From Cryptomeria japonica (taxonomy: Eukaryota; Streptophyta; Pinopsida; Cupressales; Cupressaceae): a stretch of 64,000 nucleotides of DNA. Below are positions 1-10,700 of the stretch, piece by piece (position 1 is the first letter of the stretch; each line of letters starts with the position of its first letter). Made by a program: the position numbers and the translations under genes. The DNA lies in the NCBI RefSeq assembly GCF_030272615.1, contig NC_081414.1, positions 5,395,501-5,459,500 on the forward strand. The letters are read 5' to 3'. The notes below the pieces were generated by a model. It had not been told where the DNA came from and did not search any database. It saw nothing but the letters and a program-made list of their open reading frames with translations.

Positions 1-658
1 ATATCATATGTACAAGACTTGGACATAATGACCCATGTCACAAGCACCCTCATTGCTTTGAATTGAATGCAAGAATTGTATATAATTGAAATTGTCATAA
101 GACATGGGGTATGATATATTGATACTATAATTAAATTGAGTGTAAAAAAAAAATTTAACTCTACAAAATAACAAACATATCTTCATTGCATTTGTACCAA
201 ATGTATAATCCATTGCTAATATGTTATGTTGTTGTGGTCATATTGAAGCATCCAATCAAGTTTCTCTAGCAATTGAATTCCCAAAACAAATGGGACTTGA
301 CCATCTCCATCAACAACAATGGCACTATACTCTTGATATGCAAACCACTTGTTGAGGTTTGTCAAAACCCATTGTTGCATTGAAATAGCATCACTACTAT
401 CAAGTATGTAGCTTGAAGTCTTAATTTTACGACAAATGTTTGCAATATCATCCCTAGAAATTGACCCTCAAACATGCTCATCTTCTCATGCACCATTTTC
501 ATATTTTTTTTATGCACTACATCTACAAGCATGCCAAGTAATAGTAATGACTTCACCCATTGATGCAATTGTTTGTTGATATATGGTGCAAAAGATGCAT
601 TTGAACATGACAAGTTATGTCTTTCTTGTCCACATGTTGAACCTGGTGGTACCATATT
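1..658 (-). pseudogene. MULE/ZSWIM-like transposase fragment, decayed
   Basis: Reading leftwards from 655, a frame opens with MVPPGSTCGQERH and continues to about 465. There a frameshift is needed to continue as SRDDIANICRKIKTSSY, DAISMQQWV, PFVLGIQLLEKL and, after another shift near 215, MDYTFGTNAMK. The order of an RDDI-NI segment, a DAIS--MWV-like segment, a PF-LGIQ segment and a D-x-TFGTN motif matches the region around the first catalytic Asp of Mutator-like (MULE/FAR1/ZSWIM-type) transposases, as I recall the family. Those enzymes cut and paste DNA in the nucleus. The C-terminal part lies outside the window, and at least two frameshifts make this copy non-functional. Family assignment is from motif recognition only. 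Confidence 0.5.
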
Positions 659-2186
659 AATACATGGTTTGGCTTACGAACCATGATTCGTGTACTAAAA
701 TGATAGGTGCAACCATATTGTATATGTTTACGACTAGGTCTCCACCCTTCCCTTTTTTAGGCAATAAGGAAGGATCAACCTTACTTTGATTGATCTATAT
801 TTTTTCATTGATTTATTTATAATTAGTATGAAATTTTCATGTAAAACACTTTATTTAGGTGTTTTTTATTCCCTACACTTATAAATCCATATGTAACATG
901 TCATTAGTACTTAATCGATTTTTTTGTAGGGTTTTATGTCAAACCTAGATTATTTATGCTACCTATTGGTATCATGAGCACAAATCAAAGTTAATACGTC
1001 TTCCACTAACAATCAATGAGGGACTTCTTTTCCACCAAAGTCACCTAGTATATGATCTCAAGCTTACCTCTTATAGTGTTAGGAACCTCACACTTAGAAA
1101 GACTTGATCCTGGTAGGCTCATTTAGAACTATTCAACTTTGACCAACAAACTAAAGACCTTTTGACAATGTACCAAATTTTTATTAATGCGCAATAAATC
1201 TTATTTAATCTATATGCTATAATATTGAACTTGATAAAAAATAAACTAAAATAAAAATCATTTATATGTTGCATGTAAATATGCATATCAATTAACTTAA
1301 AAATGAAAAGGTTACAAAGATAAATTATTTTCGTTAAATCAACATAAAAAAAAAAAACATGCTTGTTGTTTGCATGAGGCCCACCCTAGAGGGAAACAAA
1401 TTGTGAAAGAATCAATGAAGGTGTGTACAAGGTAAAAGTTTATTAGAAAAGTAAAGGCACACATATAGGGGAGATGACCCAATGCACCCTAACTTCGCGC
1501 TTCTCAAAATCCCATGTGAAAATTTCAAATCACTCCCAGGTTTTTACACAAGCTTATGTGGCAAGTCCCCTACTTATAACTAAGGTTTCAAGGCCACATC
1601 ATCAAATATGATGCCGCATCAACATGCTTTTTGCCAAGGTGTGCAAAACAACCCCCAAAAAAATCTCAAAACTTGTGTAGTTGATGTGGCATCACATGAT
1701 TGGTTGCTTTTTACAACTAATGGTACTTTTCATTCAATTATTGGTAGTCATCATCAACAATAACAACTTTAAAGTCACAACTATTTGTGCAATGTTGTCA
1801 AATAAATTGGACATCAAATCAACAAGTATGGGTATTGAATCAACAACTTCTATCACAACAATTGGAACGCGTTTAACAACTGGGTCCTCTTCCCTAATGA
1901 ATTTTTTTTATCCAATAAAAAATATTGAGTTACATACCCTTTAATCTAATAAAAAAAATTGACAGTTAGAAAAGACAGAAAATTGTTAACTTGTAATATG
2001 GTTAGGAAAGAACAAAGCATCCAAAAAATCACAAACACAAAAAAATACAATAAGATTCGAGATAAGCAATAGGAAGCCAAATGTTAAAATGAAAACCCAA
2101 AATGTTTGGGGTAACCACACAATAACCTAAATGATGTATTTGTTGTACGATTCTCCATTGACTAGGTTTGTTAGAAGGGCAAAGAC
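659..2186. other. AT-rich intergenic stretch, no gene seen
   Basis: I see no coding, RNA or transposon-end signal here. The only open frame (plus strand, 1681-1944) has low-complexity composition with runs of Thr, Ile and Asn and no recognisable motif. The stretch is simple AT-rich intergenic DNA between the transposase remnant and the MITE pair. Confidence 0.5.
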
Positions 2187-2189
2187 TTA

Positions 2190-2616
2190 GGCTGGGGTCC
2201 CATGGGAGGGGCTTGGGCTCTATTTTTAAGGAAGAAATGGTCCCATGAGCAAAAATATTTTCCTCTACGGGATTAATTGGAATCTTTCCCCCAAAAAAGG
2301 AAGCCCCTACTTTTTAAGAAGTAGGCAAAAAAAGGGTGGGGCTAGAAATTGCCCCACTGGCGTAGGAACTTTGTTTGCCACTTGTCAATAATCTGCACAT
2401 TCCATTTCCCACCAAAATCAAATGAAGAGGGAAAATGATATTTATTTAATTAATTTTGTCTTTTTTTGTGCTCAAACTTCCTTAAATTTAGTAGTTCAAA
2501 TTTTTAAGTTGGTTGCATAACAAAACTCATGAGACCGCTATGTTTAAATTTTTCCTAAAAATTCTCCGCTGCCCCAGCGCTATTTTTAAGGAAGCCCCCC
2601 TCCATGGGACCCAGCC
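2190..2616. mobile_element. MITE 1 (PIF/Harbinger or Tourist-like)
   Basis: The element has terminal inverted repeats of about 25 bp. The left end begins GGCTGGGGTCCCATGGGAGG, and the reverse complement of the right end begins GGCTGGGTCCCATGGAGGGG. It is flanked by TTA at 2187-2189 and TTA at 2617-2619, the three-base duplication typical of the PIF/Harbinger superfamily. The 427-bp body has no open frame, so it would depend on transposase supplied elsewhere. It lies about 940 bp upstream of the glycosyltransferase start codon. Superfamily assignment rests on the TTA duplication and the GG...CC ends. Confidence 0.65.
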
Positions 2617-2619
2617 TTA

Positions 2620-2862
2620 GGGAGCGATCCCATGAGGGGGTCTTCAACACTATTTTTAAGGAAGAGGCCGTCCCATGAATTAAAAAAAAAATTGTGATAT
2701 CCGATTATTTGGAATCTTTCCCAAAAAAAAATAGAAGCCCCTACTTTTTAGGCATGAAAATTAGAGGGGGTGAAAAATTGGTGAGGTTAGAAATTGCCCT
2801 ACCAGCCTAAGGATGTTACTGCAGCTCTAGGTTTTACCAAGCCCCCTTTATGAAACCCAGCC
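2620..2862. mobile_element. MITE 2, shorter relative of MITE 1
   Basis: This begins GGGAGCGATCCCATGAGGGG immediately after the TTA that closes MITE 1. It ends in ACCCAGCC followed by TTA at 2863-2865. Its ends are an imperfect inverted repeat of the MITE 1 ends, and it carries the same internal block CTATTTTTAAGGAAG. At 243 bp it looks like an internally deleted sibling. The TTA at 2617-2619 serves both elements, so one probably inserted into or beside the terminus of the other. Confidence 0.6.
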
Positions 2863-3013
2863 TTAATATTTTGCTACTACCAATTTTAAACCATCACTAA
2901 TGGAATAGGATTAAAATCACACCTACAATAATAATTTTAAAAAGCAGGCTAATTTGAAGAGTTGTTTTTCTCATTTAAACAGTATAAATTTCTCTCATTT
3001 TATTATGCATGGA

Positions 3014-3093
3014 GCAATTTTAAGGTAAACGCTAATTTTTGAAAAAAAAACAGGCAATTTTAAGGTAAACGCTAATTTTTTAAAAAAAAAACA
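3014..3093. repeat. 40-bp tandem duplication
   Basis: The segment starting GCAATTTTAAGGTAAACGCT at 3014 recurs at 3054, almost unchanged and including the trailing A-tract and CAG. It is a simple two-copy tandem duplication in the upstream region of the glycosyltransferase gene. Confidence 0.75.
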
Positions 3094-3396
3094 GACAACA
3101 TATTATTCCTTCAACGAAAAAATTACCTGTAACCTGTGCAAACTCTCCTTACAGCAGACAACGGATTAACTGTTTTTACTGTGCATACAGAGTGCGCAGG
3201 ACGCAGTAAAAACGTTTGATGTGCACAGAATAAAAGCGTTTGATGTATGAAGACGTGCGTGGAATTTTTAAGCGGGAAACGGGGTGATTAATGCTCAACG
3301 AAACGGGATCCGTCAAACGGTGGAAACGGGAACATTACTCTAGTCGGGTTAAAGGTTAGGAGTGGGCTCGGTCAAAGCCAGGCTATCTCGTCGAAA

Positions 3397-3568
3397 ATGG
3401 GCCGCCATGGCTGCCATACTTTTAACAATTCGTGACAAGATCCGGGAAAAGCTCAAATATCATGTGCGGCTCTTTAATTTCCGGCGGTTTATGCTGAGCA
3501 ATGCATCCATTAATGGGGTTTACTGTCATAGCAACAGTGAAGGCAGAAGAAAGCATGGAATCGGCTGA
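3397..3568 (+). promoter_or_regulatory. Upstream AUGs and short uORFs before the GT61 start
   Basis: If transcription starts upstream of 3397, the leader contains an ATG at 3397 opening 12 codons and ending at 3435. A second ATG at 3407 sits in a strong context (GCCGCCATGG). It opens 53 codons and ends at 3568, overlapping the main start at 3555 in a different frame. Both would tend to reduce translation of the main ORF. The transcription start cannot be read from sequence, so whether these lie in the mRNA is unknown. Confidence 0.35.
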
Positions 3569-5330
3569 CTACTCTGCATTGAGGCCGAAAAGAAATGGCC
3601 ATGCAGCCAAGAAATCCAAATGCTTTGCACTAAATGCCGTTGTTTTCATATTAGTAGCCATCGTGATTATTGGGCAGTTTCTGGAATTCAAAGGGAAATC
3701 CAATGCCTTTTCAATGAAAATCCAAAACAATGGAAGCTTTGCAGAGCTACAGAAATCCGAAATCAAAAGCTTAGAATTTCTGCAACTGAATTCGTCTCTC
3801 AAATTGGAGAACGATCGTTTAGCGAGCGAGTTAAGTAGCCTTCGCACAAGGCTGGAGGATGCTGCTAAATGTTTCCCCAATGGCAGTGGTAAATTGGAGG
3901 TAGGAGCCTCGCATTTAGCTTGTCTGGAAGAAGTACTTGTGCTTGGAAAGAATAAAATAGTTCTGACTCGCAGCAATGATGAAGATGTGGCCTTGGCTAA
4001 CTGCAGTGAAGAGAGACAGAAACAGAGTGATCAGATTGGAGCTCTGAAACGAGAAATGGATGTTCTAGGGGACCATTTGCGACGGTCCGTTGAGTTTTTG
4101 CCGTTAAAGGACGTAAATATGGGATCCATATATGAAAAGTATCGGACCTGGTTCATGAGCACAGTGCTGGACAAATCAGAAAATGGAAACCCTGAGCTGT
4201 CTTATTTCCCTTCGGAAGGATCTAACGGGAAAATCCTGTGCCTTAAGGGCGGGAACAGGGGCAACGGCACTCTCAATTCGTACGCATTCGCATGGCCAAA
4301 TTACCTGCCTCCTAATTCCAGTCTTGTTGCAGGGCTCTCCTTGATATCCGACACCTTCTATGATTATGAAAATCCATGGCACAGTATGAGCTCGTTGATT
4401 GTTGCTGCGTCATGGCGAATGGAGAACCAGTGTGAAGCGCCTCAAAGATTTGTTCTTTATCACAACGGAGAGCTTGTAACGTCAATGGGATCCTATATTT
4501 CCAGTGTGTTGCTTGCTGCTTTGGATCGTCATGTGCATGTACAGGAATTAGGGGATTCGCCTCTCTGTTTTGAAAAAGCTGTGGTGTACCGCAGAGGCCT
4601 AGGGCAAATGTCGTTGCCAAAAAGAATCGCGCTGTTCGACATGATCCGTTGCAAAGCACGGAAATTCTGCAACATAGCTGAAAGCCAGCGGATCATCGAT
4701 GGGATTCGAACCATAAACGTCACTCTTGTTTCCCGAACCGGGGCAAGGTCATTTAAGAATGAATCCTTGGTGGCGTCGGTAGTTGCAGGGGAATGCAGCA
4801 AGGTCCCCGGCTGCAAATTTCGCCTTCTTCGCATTGCTAATCTAAGCTTTTGTGAACAGGTACTGACAAAGCTATTAATCTAAGCTAGGGTTCAGATTTA
4901 TTTTCATAACCTAGTGATTAAAAACTTTGCGTTGTGTTGAATGTGAATTCAGGTGGAAGCCATGAGCAGGATTGACATATTGGTTACTGCTCACGGAGCG
5001 CAGTTAACAAACGTGATGTTTATGGAGAAAGGGAGTAGCGTGATGGAGATGTTCCCCAAGGGTTGGTTGGAAGGGGCAGGCGTGGGGCAGTACATTTATC
5101 ATTGGTTTGCAAGCTGGACGGGGATGAATCATGAGGGCACGTACAGGGATTCCCAAGGTCCCGATTGCCCCAATCCCCAGGAACAGCTCCCCTGCTTTTT
5201 GTTTCACAAAGATAGACAGGTGGGACACAACCAAACGTTTTTGGCACAGTGGACTTCTGAGGTGCTTACCAAGTTTCAGAATAGGACCTCTTTCGAGACT
5301 TCCAAACCAGGCACCTGCCCCTGCACTTAG
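3555..5330 (+). CDS. GT61 (DUF563) glycosyltransferase, two exons (3555-4859, 4953-5330)
   Basis: This predicts a type II Golgi membrane glycosyltransferase of family GT61, whose plant members add xylose or arabinose to cell-wall xylans and mucilage or build N-glycans. The spliced product is 560 residues: a basic cytosolic tail, one membrane anchor at about 24-43, a Leu/Glu-rich coiled-coil-like stem at about 65-108, then the catalytic domain. Diagnostic pieces are LCFEKAVVYRRG, FDMIRCKARKFC, DILVTAHGAQLTN (HGAQLTN at 449-455) and FPKGWLEGAGVGQYIYHW. It ends in a Cys-rich tail (CPCT). Exon 1 is exactly 435 codons and ends at CAG/GTACTG; exon 2 starts after TTCAG/GTGGAAGCC, giving a phase-0 93-bp intron. 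I chose ATG 3555 because the anchor then sits at the usual distance; an in-frame ATG at 3501 would add 18 residues. No disruption is visible. It resembles the Arabidopsis At3g10320/At2g41640 group, but the acceptor and sugar are not predictable. Confidence 0.88.
4860..4952 (+). other. Intron of the GT61 gene
   Basis: This 93-bp intron has a GT donor (CAG/GTACTG) and an AG acceptor (TTCAG/GTGG). It contains an in-frame TAA soon after the donor, which would end the protein before the HGAQLTN motif if retained. Splicing restores an uninterrupted GT61 C-terminus in phase 0. I inferred it from frame continuity and family motifs, not from transcript data. Confidence 0.85.
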
Positions 5331-5340
5331 ACATTTGGAA

Positions 5341-5603
5341 AGGTGGTTAAAAATTGTTTGTAAGAAGTTCAGTTCAAGAGTTATGAAAAATCTTTGTAAC
5401 AAGTTCAGTTCAAGAGTTAAAAATTGTTTGTAACAAGTTGAGATCAAGTGTCCAGCACACAGAGGTTTGGTCAGGACAGCTCTCTGTATTTCCAGTCCAT
5501 ACCTTCATGGAGTTCTTTGAAGTATATATACATATATTTCGAAGCAAAGTGCAGTCCCCCTCAAACTTATGAGGTGCACTGCTTTCTCTATAAAAACAAT
5601 AAA
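5341..5603 (+). other. Probable 3' untranslated region with ~32-bp repeats and AATAAA
   Basis: About 20 bp after the stop codon, three imperfect copies of a ~32-bp unit follow one another between about 5349 and 5443, sharing TTTGTAA-AAGTTCAGTTCAAGAG. A plant-type poly(A) signal AATAAA lies at 5598-5603. The transcript end is not determinable, but this is the only good signal before the transposon unit that begins at 5758. Confidence 0.45.
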
Positions 5604-6404
5604 CAACTCAAGTAGGTTTTGGGTAATTGCCCAAAAGCTCATTAGTTTGATTCTTATTAAATAAGAAAGAGTATGATTTATTTTGGATGTTGACAAAGTT
5701 GCTTAATATTCCATTTCAAAAATAACTGTATTCTATGAGCTTGGATTTGAATGTACATGTAAAGACGTAAATCGTGCTAACTTCAATAATATACAAAATA
5801 TTCTTTACTCTTAAATAAACTCATAATTCCTTTAATAAGTCTATTTCATTTCATTTTTCCTTCCATAGCTTCTTTTGATCATTCTTTTTATGTCGAAATA
5901 AACACAAAATTTTTATAAAAGATAAAGTTTCTTCATTCAATAAATCAATATAATTAGTATCTCAATCATACAATACTTAGGCATTTCAAGTTGCCTTAAG
6001 TTCAATAACAAAATAATACAAAGTAAAGGGTGAGATGCGTCCTTTGATCTGCAACCCAAGCTATCTTCAATGCAATCTTTAGCATGAAGATGGGAACAAG
6101 ATTCAGGCGCTTTTTCCGCCCAACCTTGAAGCTTACACTTCCTCGGAATTTTTAGTCAATCAAGAATACCTGACCCTGCATGAATTGCTTAGCAAAATAA
6201 TTCGAAAGACAAGATGGAATCTGGTGCGTGCCTAGATGATACCTGCATTTTCATTTTTCTAATTCCATTAAGAAACAAGCAAGATCAATCAAGGATGTGG
6301 TAGAGTGGATAAATAAAAGAATTCCATCTATTTCAATGGTTATTCAATTGATTACTCGGCCGAGTATAATGCCATGCATAGCAAATAATATAGTTTGGAA
6401 AAAA

Positions 6405-6408
<4 letters not shown>

Positions 6409-6471
<63 letters not shown>
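6409..6471. repeat. (TC)n microsatellite
   Basis: About 31 uninterrupted TC dinucleotides lie inside the 3.6-kb solo LTR. Length is probably polymorphic. Confidence 0.97.
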
Positions 6472-6472
<1 letters not shown>

Positions 6473-8558
6473 ATCTACATTCGGCACCCGTCCTGGAAGG
6501 TAACTTTCCACAAACACAAGCCTATCTAGCTTTGTTCACATAAATCTAAAATAAATACATACAGAAGACAATCTTTCGCTTTTCAATTCTAGCTTCCTAT
6601 TTCTTGCAAGATAAAAATACAATGATAAAGAAGACAATCTTTTGTTGAATAGAAATAGAAAGAATCAATCTTTTGTTACAACCAATCCTATCTGACAGGA
6701 AACAATCTTTCATGGATAAACAAATATACATATGAAAGAAAACAATCTTTCGCTTCTATCTTTCAAGCAATATAAAGACAAGAATTAAATACTAAGAAGG
6801 TGTAACACATGTATGTATCTTTACATAAAAATTGAATAAAAATGAGTACACATTATTTTTATTCAATTATTTAAATATTTAAATAGCGTATTCATTAACT
6901 TGCATTCCATTTCTTATGGTTTAGAATTTCCATGATTATATTGTCTAAGCTCTCTATCTTTCCACGTGTTTTGGTTCGTCTACCTCTTTTCTCGAATAAC
7001 ATATTTAGTTTAACACTAATATGCAACTTTCCATGATTTAAGAACTCAACTGATTGATTTTACTAATTTTCCATAACAACAATCTAACATGATGAAAATT
7101 CATAAAGCGCATATCTATATGGCTTTTCAAATGAGACACCTAATAACCATCTTTACTTTTCATGCAAGGATCAAATTCGAAAGCACGTAAGTCTTTTCTT
7201 CACAAATTCAAAATAAGCTTCAATTTTTAGTTATTCGTTATCCTAGTATTTCATCTTCTTTGTGATTCAAATTTCAAGTTTTGTACGCACAATCACTCTA
7301 TCCTCTTACTCTGTTTCTAGAGGATTTGGTGGTCTAATTTCTATGAATTTCACTTATGTTTATCAACAATCTTTACGAATATATTTCCTTAATACATTTA
7401 TGTATAGAATATAATTTTTTAAAGAACGTATTTTGATGTCATTTGACAGAATTCTCGTAATCAGAAATCTTAAAAAAACTATGACTCTAATTCTTTCATT
7501 TGATTATCGTCTAACTCAAATCAAAATAGAACATCTTCTCTTTAGATCTCTACAACAAACTTTGTTAGAACAGAGCCTACCTCTGACTGATATTGTCGCT
7601 GTATATTCTACTCGGTGTATCATTATCTTCTTTCTATTTCACCAAGTTCTCAAGGTCCCTATTCCTCTGGCGTGTTTGCCACTCTTTCTTGTTCTAGTAT
7701 TTGACTCTTTCCTCTAAAATTCGACACTAAATTTGAGATGATCATCATCGATCTTTTACGACTTGGTCATAAACACATCTAAATCTCCACTACTTTTCTC
7801 TTCTACATTCCATTCTCTAATCCTTTGTTGCATCTATTTCCATCCTTTCTCTTCCCATTCGATGGTCTATATATAGTGATCCAATCTACCTTATTTCCTA
7901 TCTACATGCTATCTCTCCTAGTGGTGGATTGATTCTAAATGACACCACTCATGGTTTAGTTGCAACATAACAATCTTGATCGGGTTTGAACACTTATGTG
8001 TTTACCATGCAAAGTGATTTGTTATCTACTACGTGACACCAAATTGCATATGTCATTGCAAACGGTTTCTAAGTTCTCATGATGTCAATTTGACTTCTCT
8101 CTCTTAACTCACTGTTTTCTTTGAGTCTCCATTAATACCGATCCTTTTGTAAGTAATTTCCAAGTCTTGTGGCTTTTACTTCAAGCCAAGTCGACTATTA
8201 TCGACTAACACATAACATGCAAAGTTAAATAAAACTAACTTCTTGCTACACATATCATTCAAGGTATAGACATCGTTGACTTTATGTGGGTTTGACTATG
8301 ACTGGCATTAAAACCCTGCCACCATATCAACTATGTGGCTTCCAAATATGTCGCCTATAAATCAGTCAACATAGTTTACATTAAACTCAACGTAATGTAT
8401 ATTGCCTAATTGTATTGTCGATATACTTATCGACTTCTGCATGCAAACAGTTAGTTACGTGAAATAGCCAACATCGAATACACTCATTATTATTTTATTA
8501 ACTTGCGGTGAGATAAGCTGCACTCACCCGCCACCTTTAGTTTTTCAATTGTTATTTG

Positions 8559-8559
<1 letters not shown>

Positions 8560-8625
<66 letters not shown>
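8560..8625. repeat. (AT)n microsatellite
   Basis: About 33 uninterrupted AT dinucleotides lie inside the 3.6-kb solo LTR. Such a run can extrude as a cruciform and is prone to length change. Confidence 0.95.
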
Positions 8626-8629
<4 letters not shown>

Positions 8630-9391
8630 AAATTTATAGTTATACAAATATAAATAAACCTTTAATTTATGACTTTTCATTAAAACAATATTTATAATTT
8701 TAACAATATGTTTTTATATATCATAATTACATACGTATATACTTGTATATGGTCGAATCATTATTCAAACTCATATACATATATAAACGTATGATTAGTA
8801 AATATACACATACTAGTAAACTAATTAATGTATTGTTTCACCTATTCACACATAGGAACATATAAACATAGGGTCACTATTCGTTTTTAAATCATTAACA
8901 CATTACATCTCTTTTAACAATAAAACATAATATTTCACAATCACTCATGCAACTTGTATTTAACTCAATCACCACTCAAGTCATGCAACAAATGCTCATG
9001 TATAAATATTTAAATTAATCTTCTACTCATTCCAAATTCATCATTCCAATTTAAACAAACACTCAAATAAGGTCATTTAAATCATCCATTATTACAAGAT
9101 GCAAATTGTAAATCCTAATGTGGTGTGTGAGAGATTTCATCTATTCTAGCAAAATTCGGGAGCTAAGACAACTCTACCTGAACCATGTTCTCACCTTCAT
9201 TCGCGTTCTTAGGTTCCTGCATTCACTTGCACTCAATTGCTCATTAGCAATGACGATCCCAATTTTACAATAAGAATTATTACTGATCATTTAATTGTAT
9301 ATAAATCATTTCATTATCAATTTATTTGCAAAAAATAAACATTATTTTCCTAATTAAATAATTATGGAAAAATAGGGTTTGTGACAGTACA

Positions 9392-9897
9392 CGGTCATAT
9401 TAGAAATCATCAATGATTTGGAGTGCATAAAAGTTGGTATTCATAATAGCATAAGAAAATTGTAGAATTTATTTTTCATATATAACAAGAAAATTTCTAT
9501 ACTGAAGGTATGCCACGGTTGAAGAACTCTATGGAAATCTTGGTTCTGAGCTTGAAAGTTTGGAAAAATCATGGATCTATTGCTATGAATATTATGCACA
9601 AACATAGAACTAGAAAAAATATAGAAGGGTTTCCAATCACTCACAAAATAGACATCTTGGGTTAATATATGTCAAAATGCATTAAATATGTTCTAATAAG
9701 AAGGCTCTTGTAATGGAAACACTAGGCCAAACAAGCAACTTTGGGCTCCTATAATGAACCTATAAGAAGAAAGATAAACACACATAAATATACAAAAATG
9801 AGAGAAACATAAGACATTTATTATCTTAATAGCACCACTTCAAATGCAACATACACGCTAATTCTAAATATCTAATATTCCTTCCATTTGGGAAATC
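9392..9897. other. Short host spacer, no gene seen
   Basis: AT-rich DNA between the solo LTR and Copia-1. The single minus-strand open frame here (9441-9644) shows no motif and looks like chance. Confidence 0.5.
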
Positions 9898-10095
9898 ATT
9901 AGTGTAAATGTTTTCAATTTTCTATTCAATGAGCAAGATGTATAATGTTATTGTATCTTTCATGTAATAGTCAATTCACTATATAATAAATCTAATTATT
10001 ATATTGTATGTTGCAGATGGAGAGAGAGCATTAATAAATTTCGATGATCTTCCAACATTCACCGATCGGTATATATATGCATGCAAGCAAAGGGG

Positions 10096-10156
10096 ATCAA
10101 GTAATACCTTGACTGGTCATGTCTAATAGACATGATCGATCAAGATATTACTTGAT
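10096..10156. repeat. 61-bp near-perfect hairpin in the Copia-1 LTR
   Basis: Outer arms ATCAAGTAATA and TATTACTTGAT pair perfectly over 11 bp, then CTTGA with TCAAG, then TCATGTCT with AGACATGA around an AAT loop. Only small internal mismatches separate the three stems. The same structure is present in the other LTR at about 15362-15422, where the middle mismatch differs, so it has been kept in both copies. Confidence 0.85.
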
Positions 10157-10185
10157 TGTGCCTCTTCAAACCATAATCGTATTTA

Positions 10186-10312
10186 ACCGATACCAATCTG
10201 TGTGTAGTATTTAATAAATACAACCAATACTAATCGGTGTTCTATGCATTACGATTTATAACCGATGATAATTGGTATTTAAGCATTGGTTAAGAACCCG
10301 ATATTAATCGGG
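10186..10312. repeat. Series of four ACCGAT-N4-ATCGGT palindromes, ~37-bp spacing (3' LTR copy)
   Basis: Palindromes start at 10186, 10223, 10261 and 10297, giving intervals of 37, 38 and 36 bp. The last is CCCGATATTAATCGGG; the others are mutated versions of ACCGATNNNNATCGGT. The intact versions are in the 5' LTR. Regular spacing of a symmetric site suggests protein binding or a structured transcript, but no function is known to me. Confidence 0.8.
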
Positions 10313-10485
10313 ATTTGTTTGCAAGGTTATATATATAAATCGAGGAATACGATCACAACAAGATCGTATATGTGAATAGTGACATAAGTTTAAATGATCA
10401 TGCATACGATCATCATTATTGGTATAAGAAAAACCGAAAATAACATATAGAAGAGTAATTATAATAATCATCAGACAAAGGAATG

Positions 10486-10563
10486 ATAAATGAAGTCTTA
10501 TCATAGTCTATCGATGAGATAGATGATTGAATGAGAGACTTCATTTATCTCTCATTCAATCAT
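10486..10563. repeat. Overlapping alternative hairpins near the LTR edge
   Basis: ATGATTGAATGAGAGA at 10523-10538 is perfectly complementary to TCTCTCATTCAATCAT at 10548-10563 with a 9-base loop. A second inverted repeat, GATAAATGAAGTCT near 10486 with AGACTTCATTTATC at 10536-10549, uses part of the same sequence. The two stems are therefore mutually exclusive folds. Confidence 0.8.
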
Positions 10564-10700
10564 TTATCTTACCGAGGCTATCATGTATCAACACTCCCTC
10601 TTAGCTAGGGAAGATAAATGAAAGACAACATATCTAGCATCACATTTCTCATGATGGTCAGTATTCCTTATGTATTCTTATAATCTTACTCTCTAGGGGA

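Larger units (their letters stand above)
5758..9386 (-). mobile_element. Probable solo LTR, 3.6 kb, with GTACA target-site duplication
   Basis: The unit starts TGTAAAGACG and ends GTTTGTGACA, giving TG...CA termini. It is flanked by GTACA at 5753-5757 and the identical GTACA at 9387-9391. Read on the minus strand it begins TGTCACAAACCC, a typical Gypsy LTR start, so I place it on that strand. I see no internal repeat of its ends, no reverse transcriptase and no primer-binding site, so a solo LTR is more likely than a complete element, although 3.6 kb is long for an LTR. It contains a (TC)n and an (AT)n microsatellite. It lies 427 bp beyond the GT61 stop codon, so that gene's downstream region is transposon-derived. 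Confidence 0.55.
9903..10593 (-). repeat. Copia-1 3' LTR
   Basis: This 691-bp LTR runs from TGTAAATG to GTATCAACA in plus orientation and is bordered on the inner side by a pyrimidine tract (CTCCCTCTT), the complement of the purine primer for plus-strand synthesis. It aligns with the 5' LTR for its first ~580 bp. It contains the long 61-bp hairpin and the 37-bp-spaced palindrome series. Confidence 0.85.

Noticed and set aside
3569-3976. Minus-strand open frame of 135 codons opposite GT61 exon 1
   Set aside because: It is antisense to a well-supported coding exon, shows no family motif, and is the usual shadow of GC-balanced coding DNA.
4312-5447. Further minus-strand and alternate-frame ORFs over the GT61 gene
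   Set aside because: They overlap the conserved GT61 motifs on the other strand or frame and have no recognisable domains.
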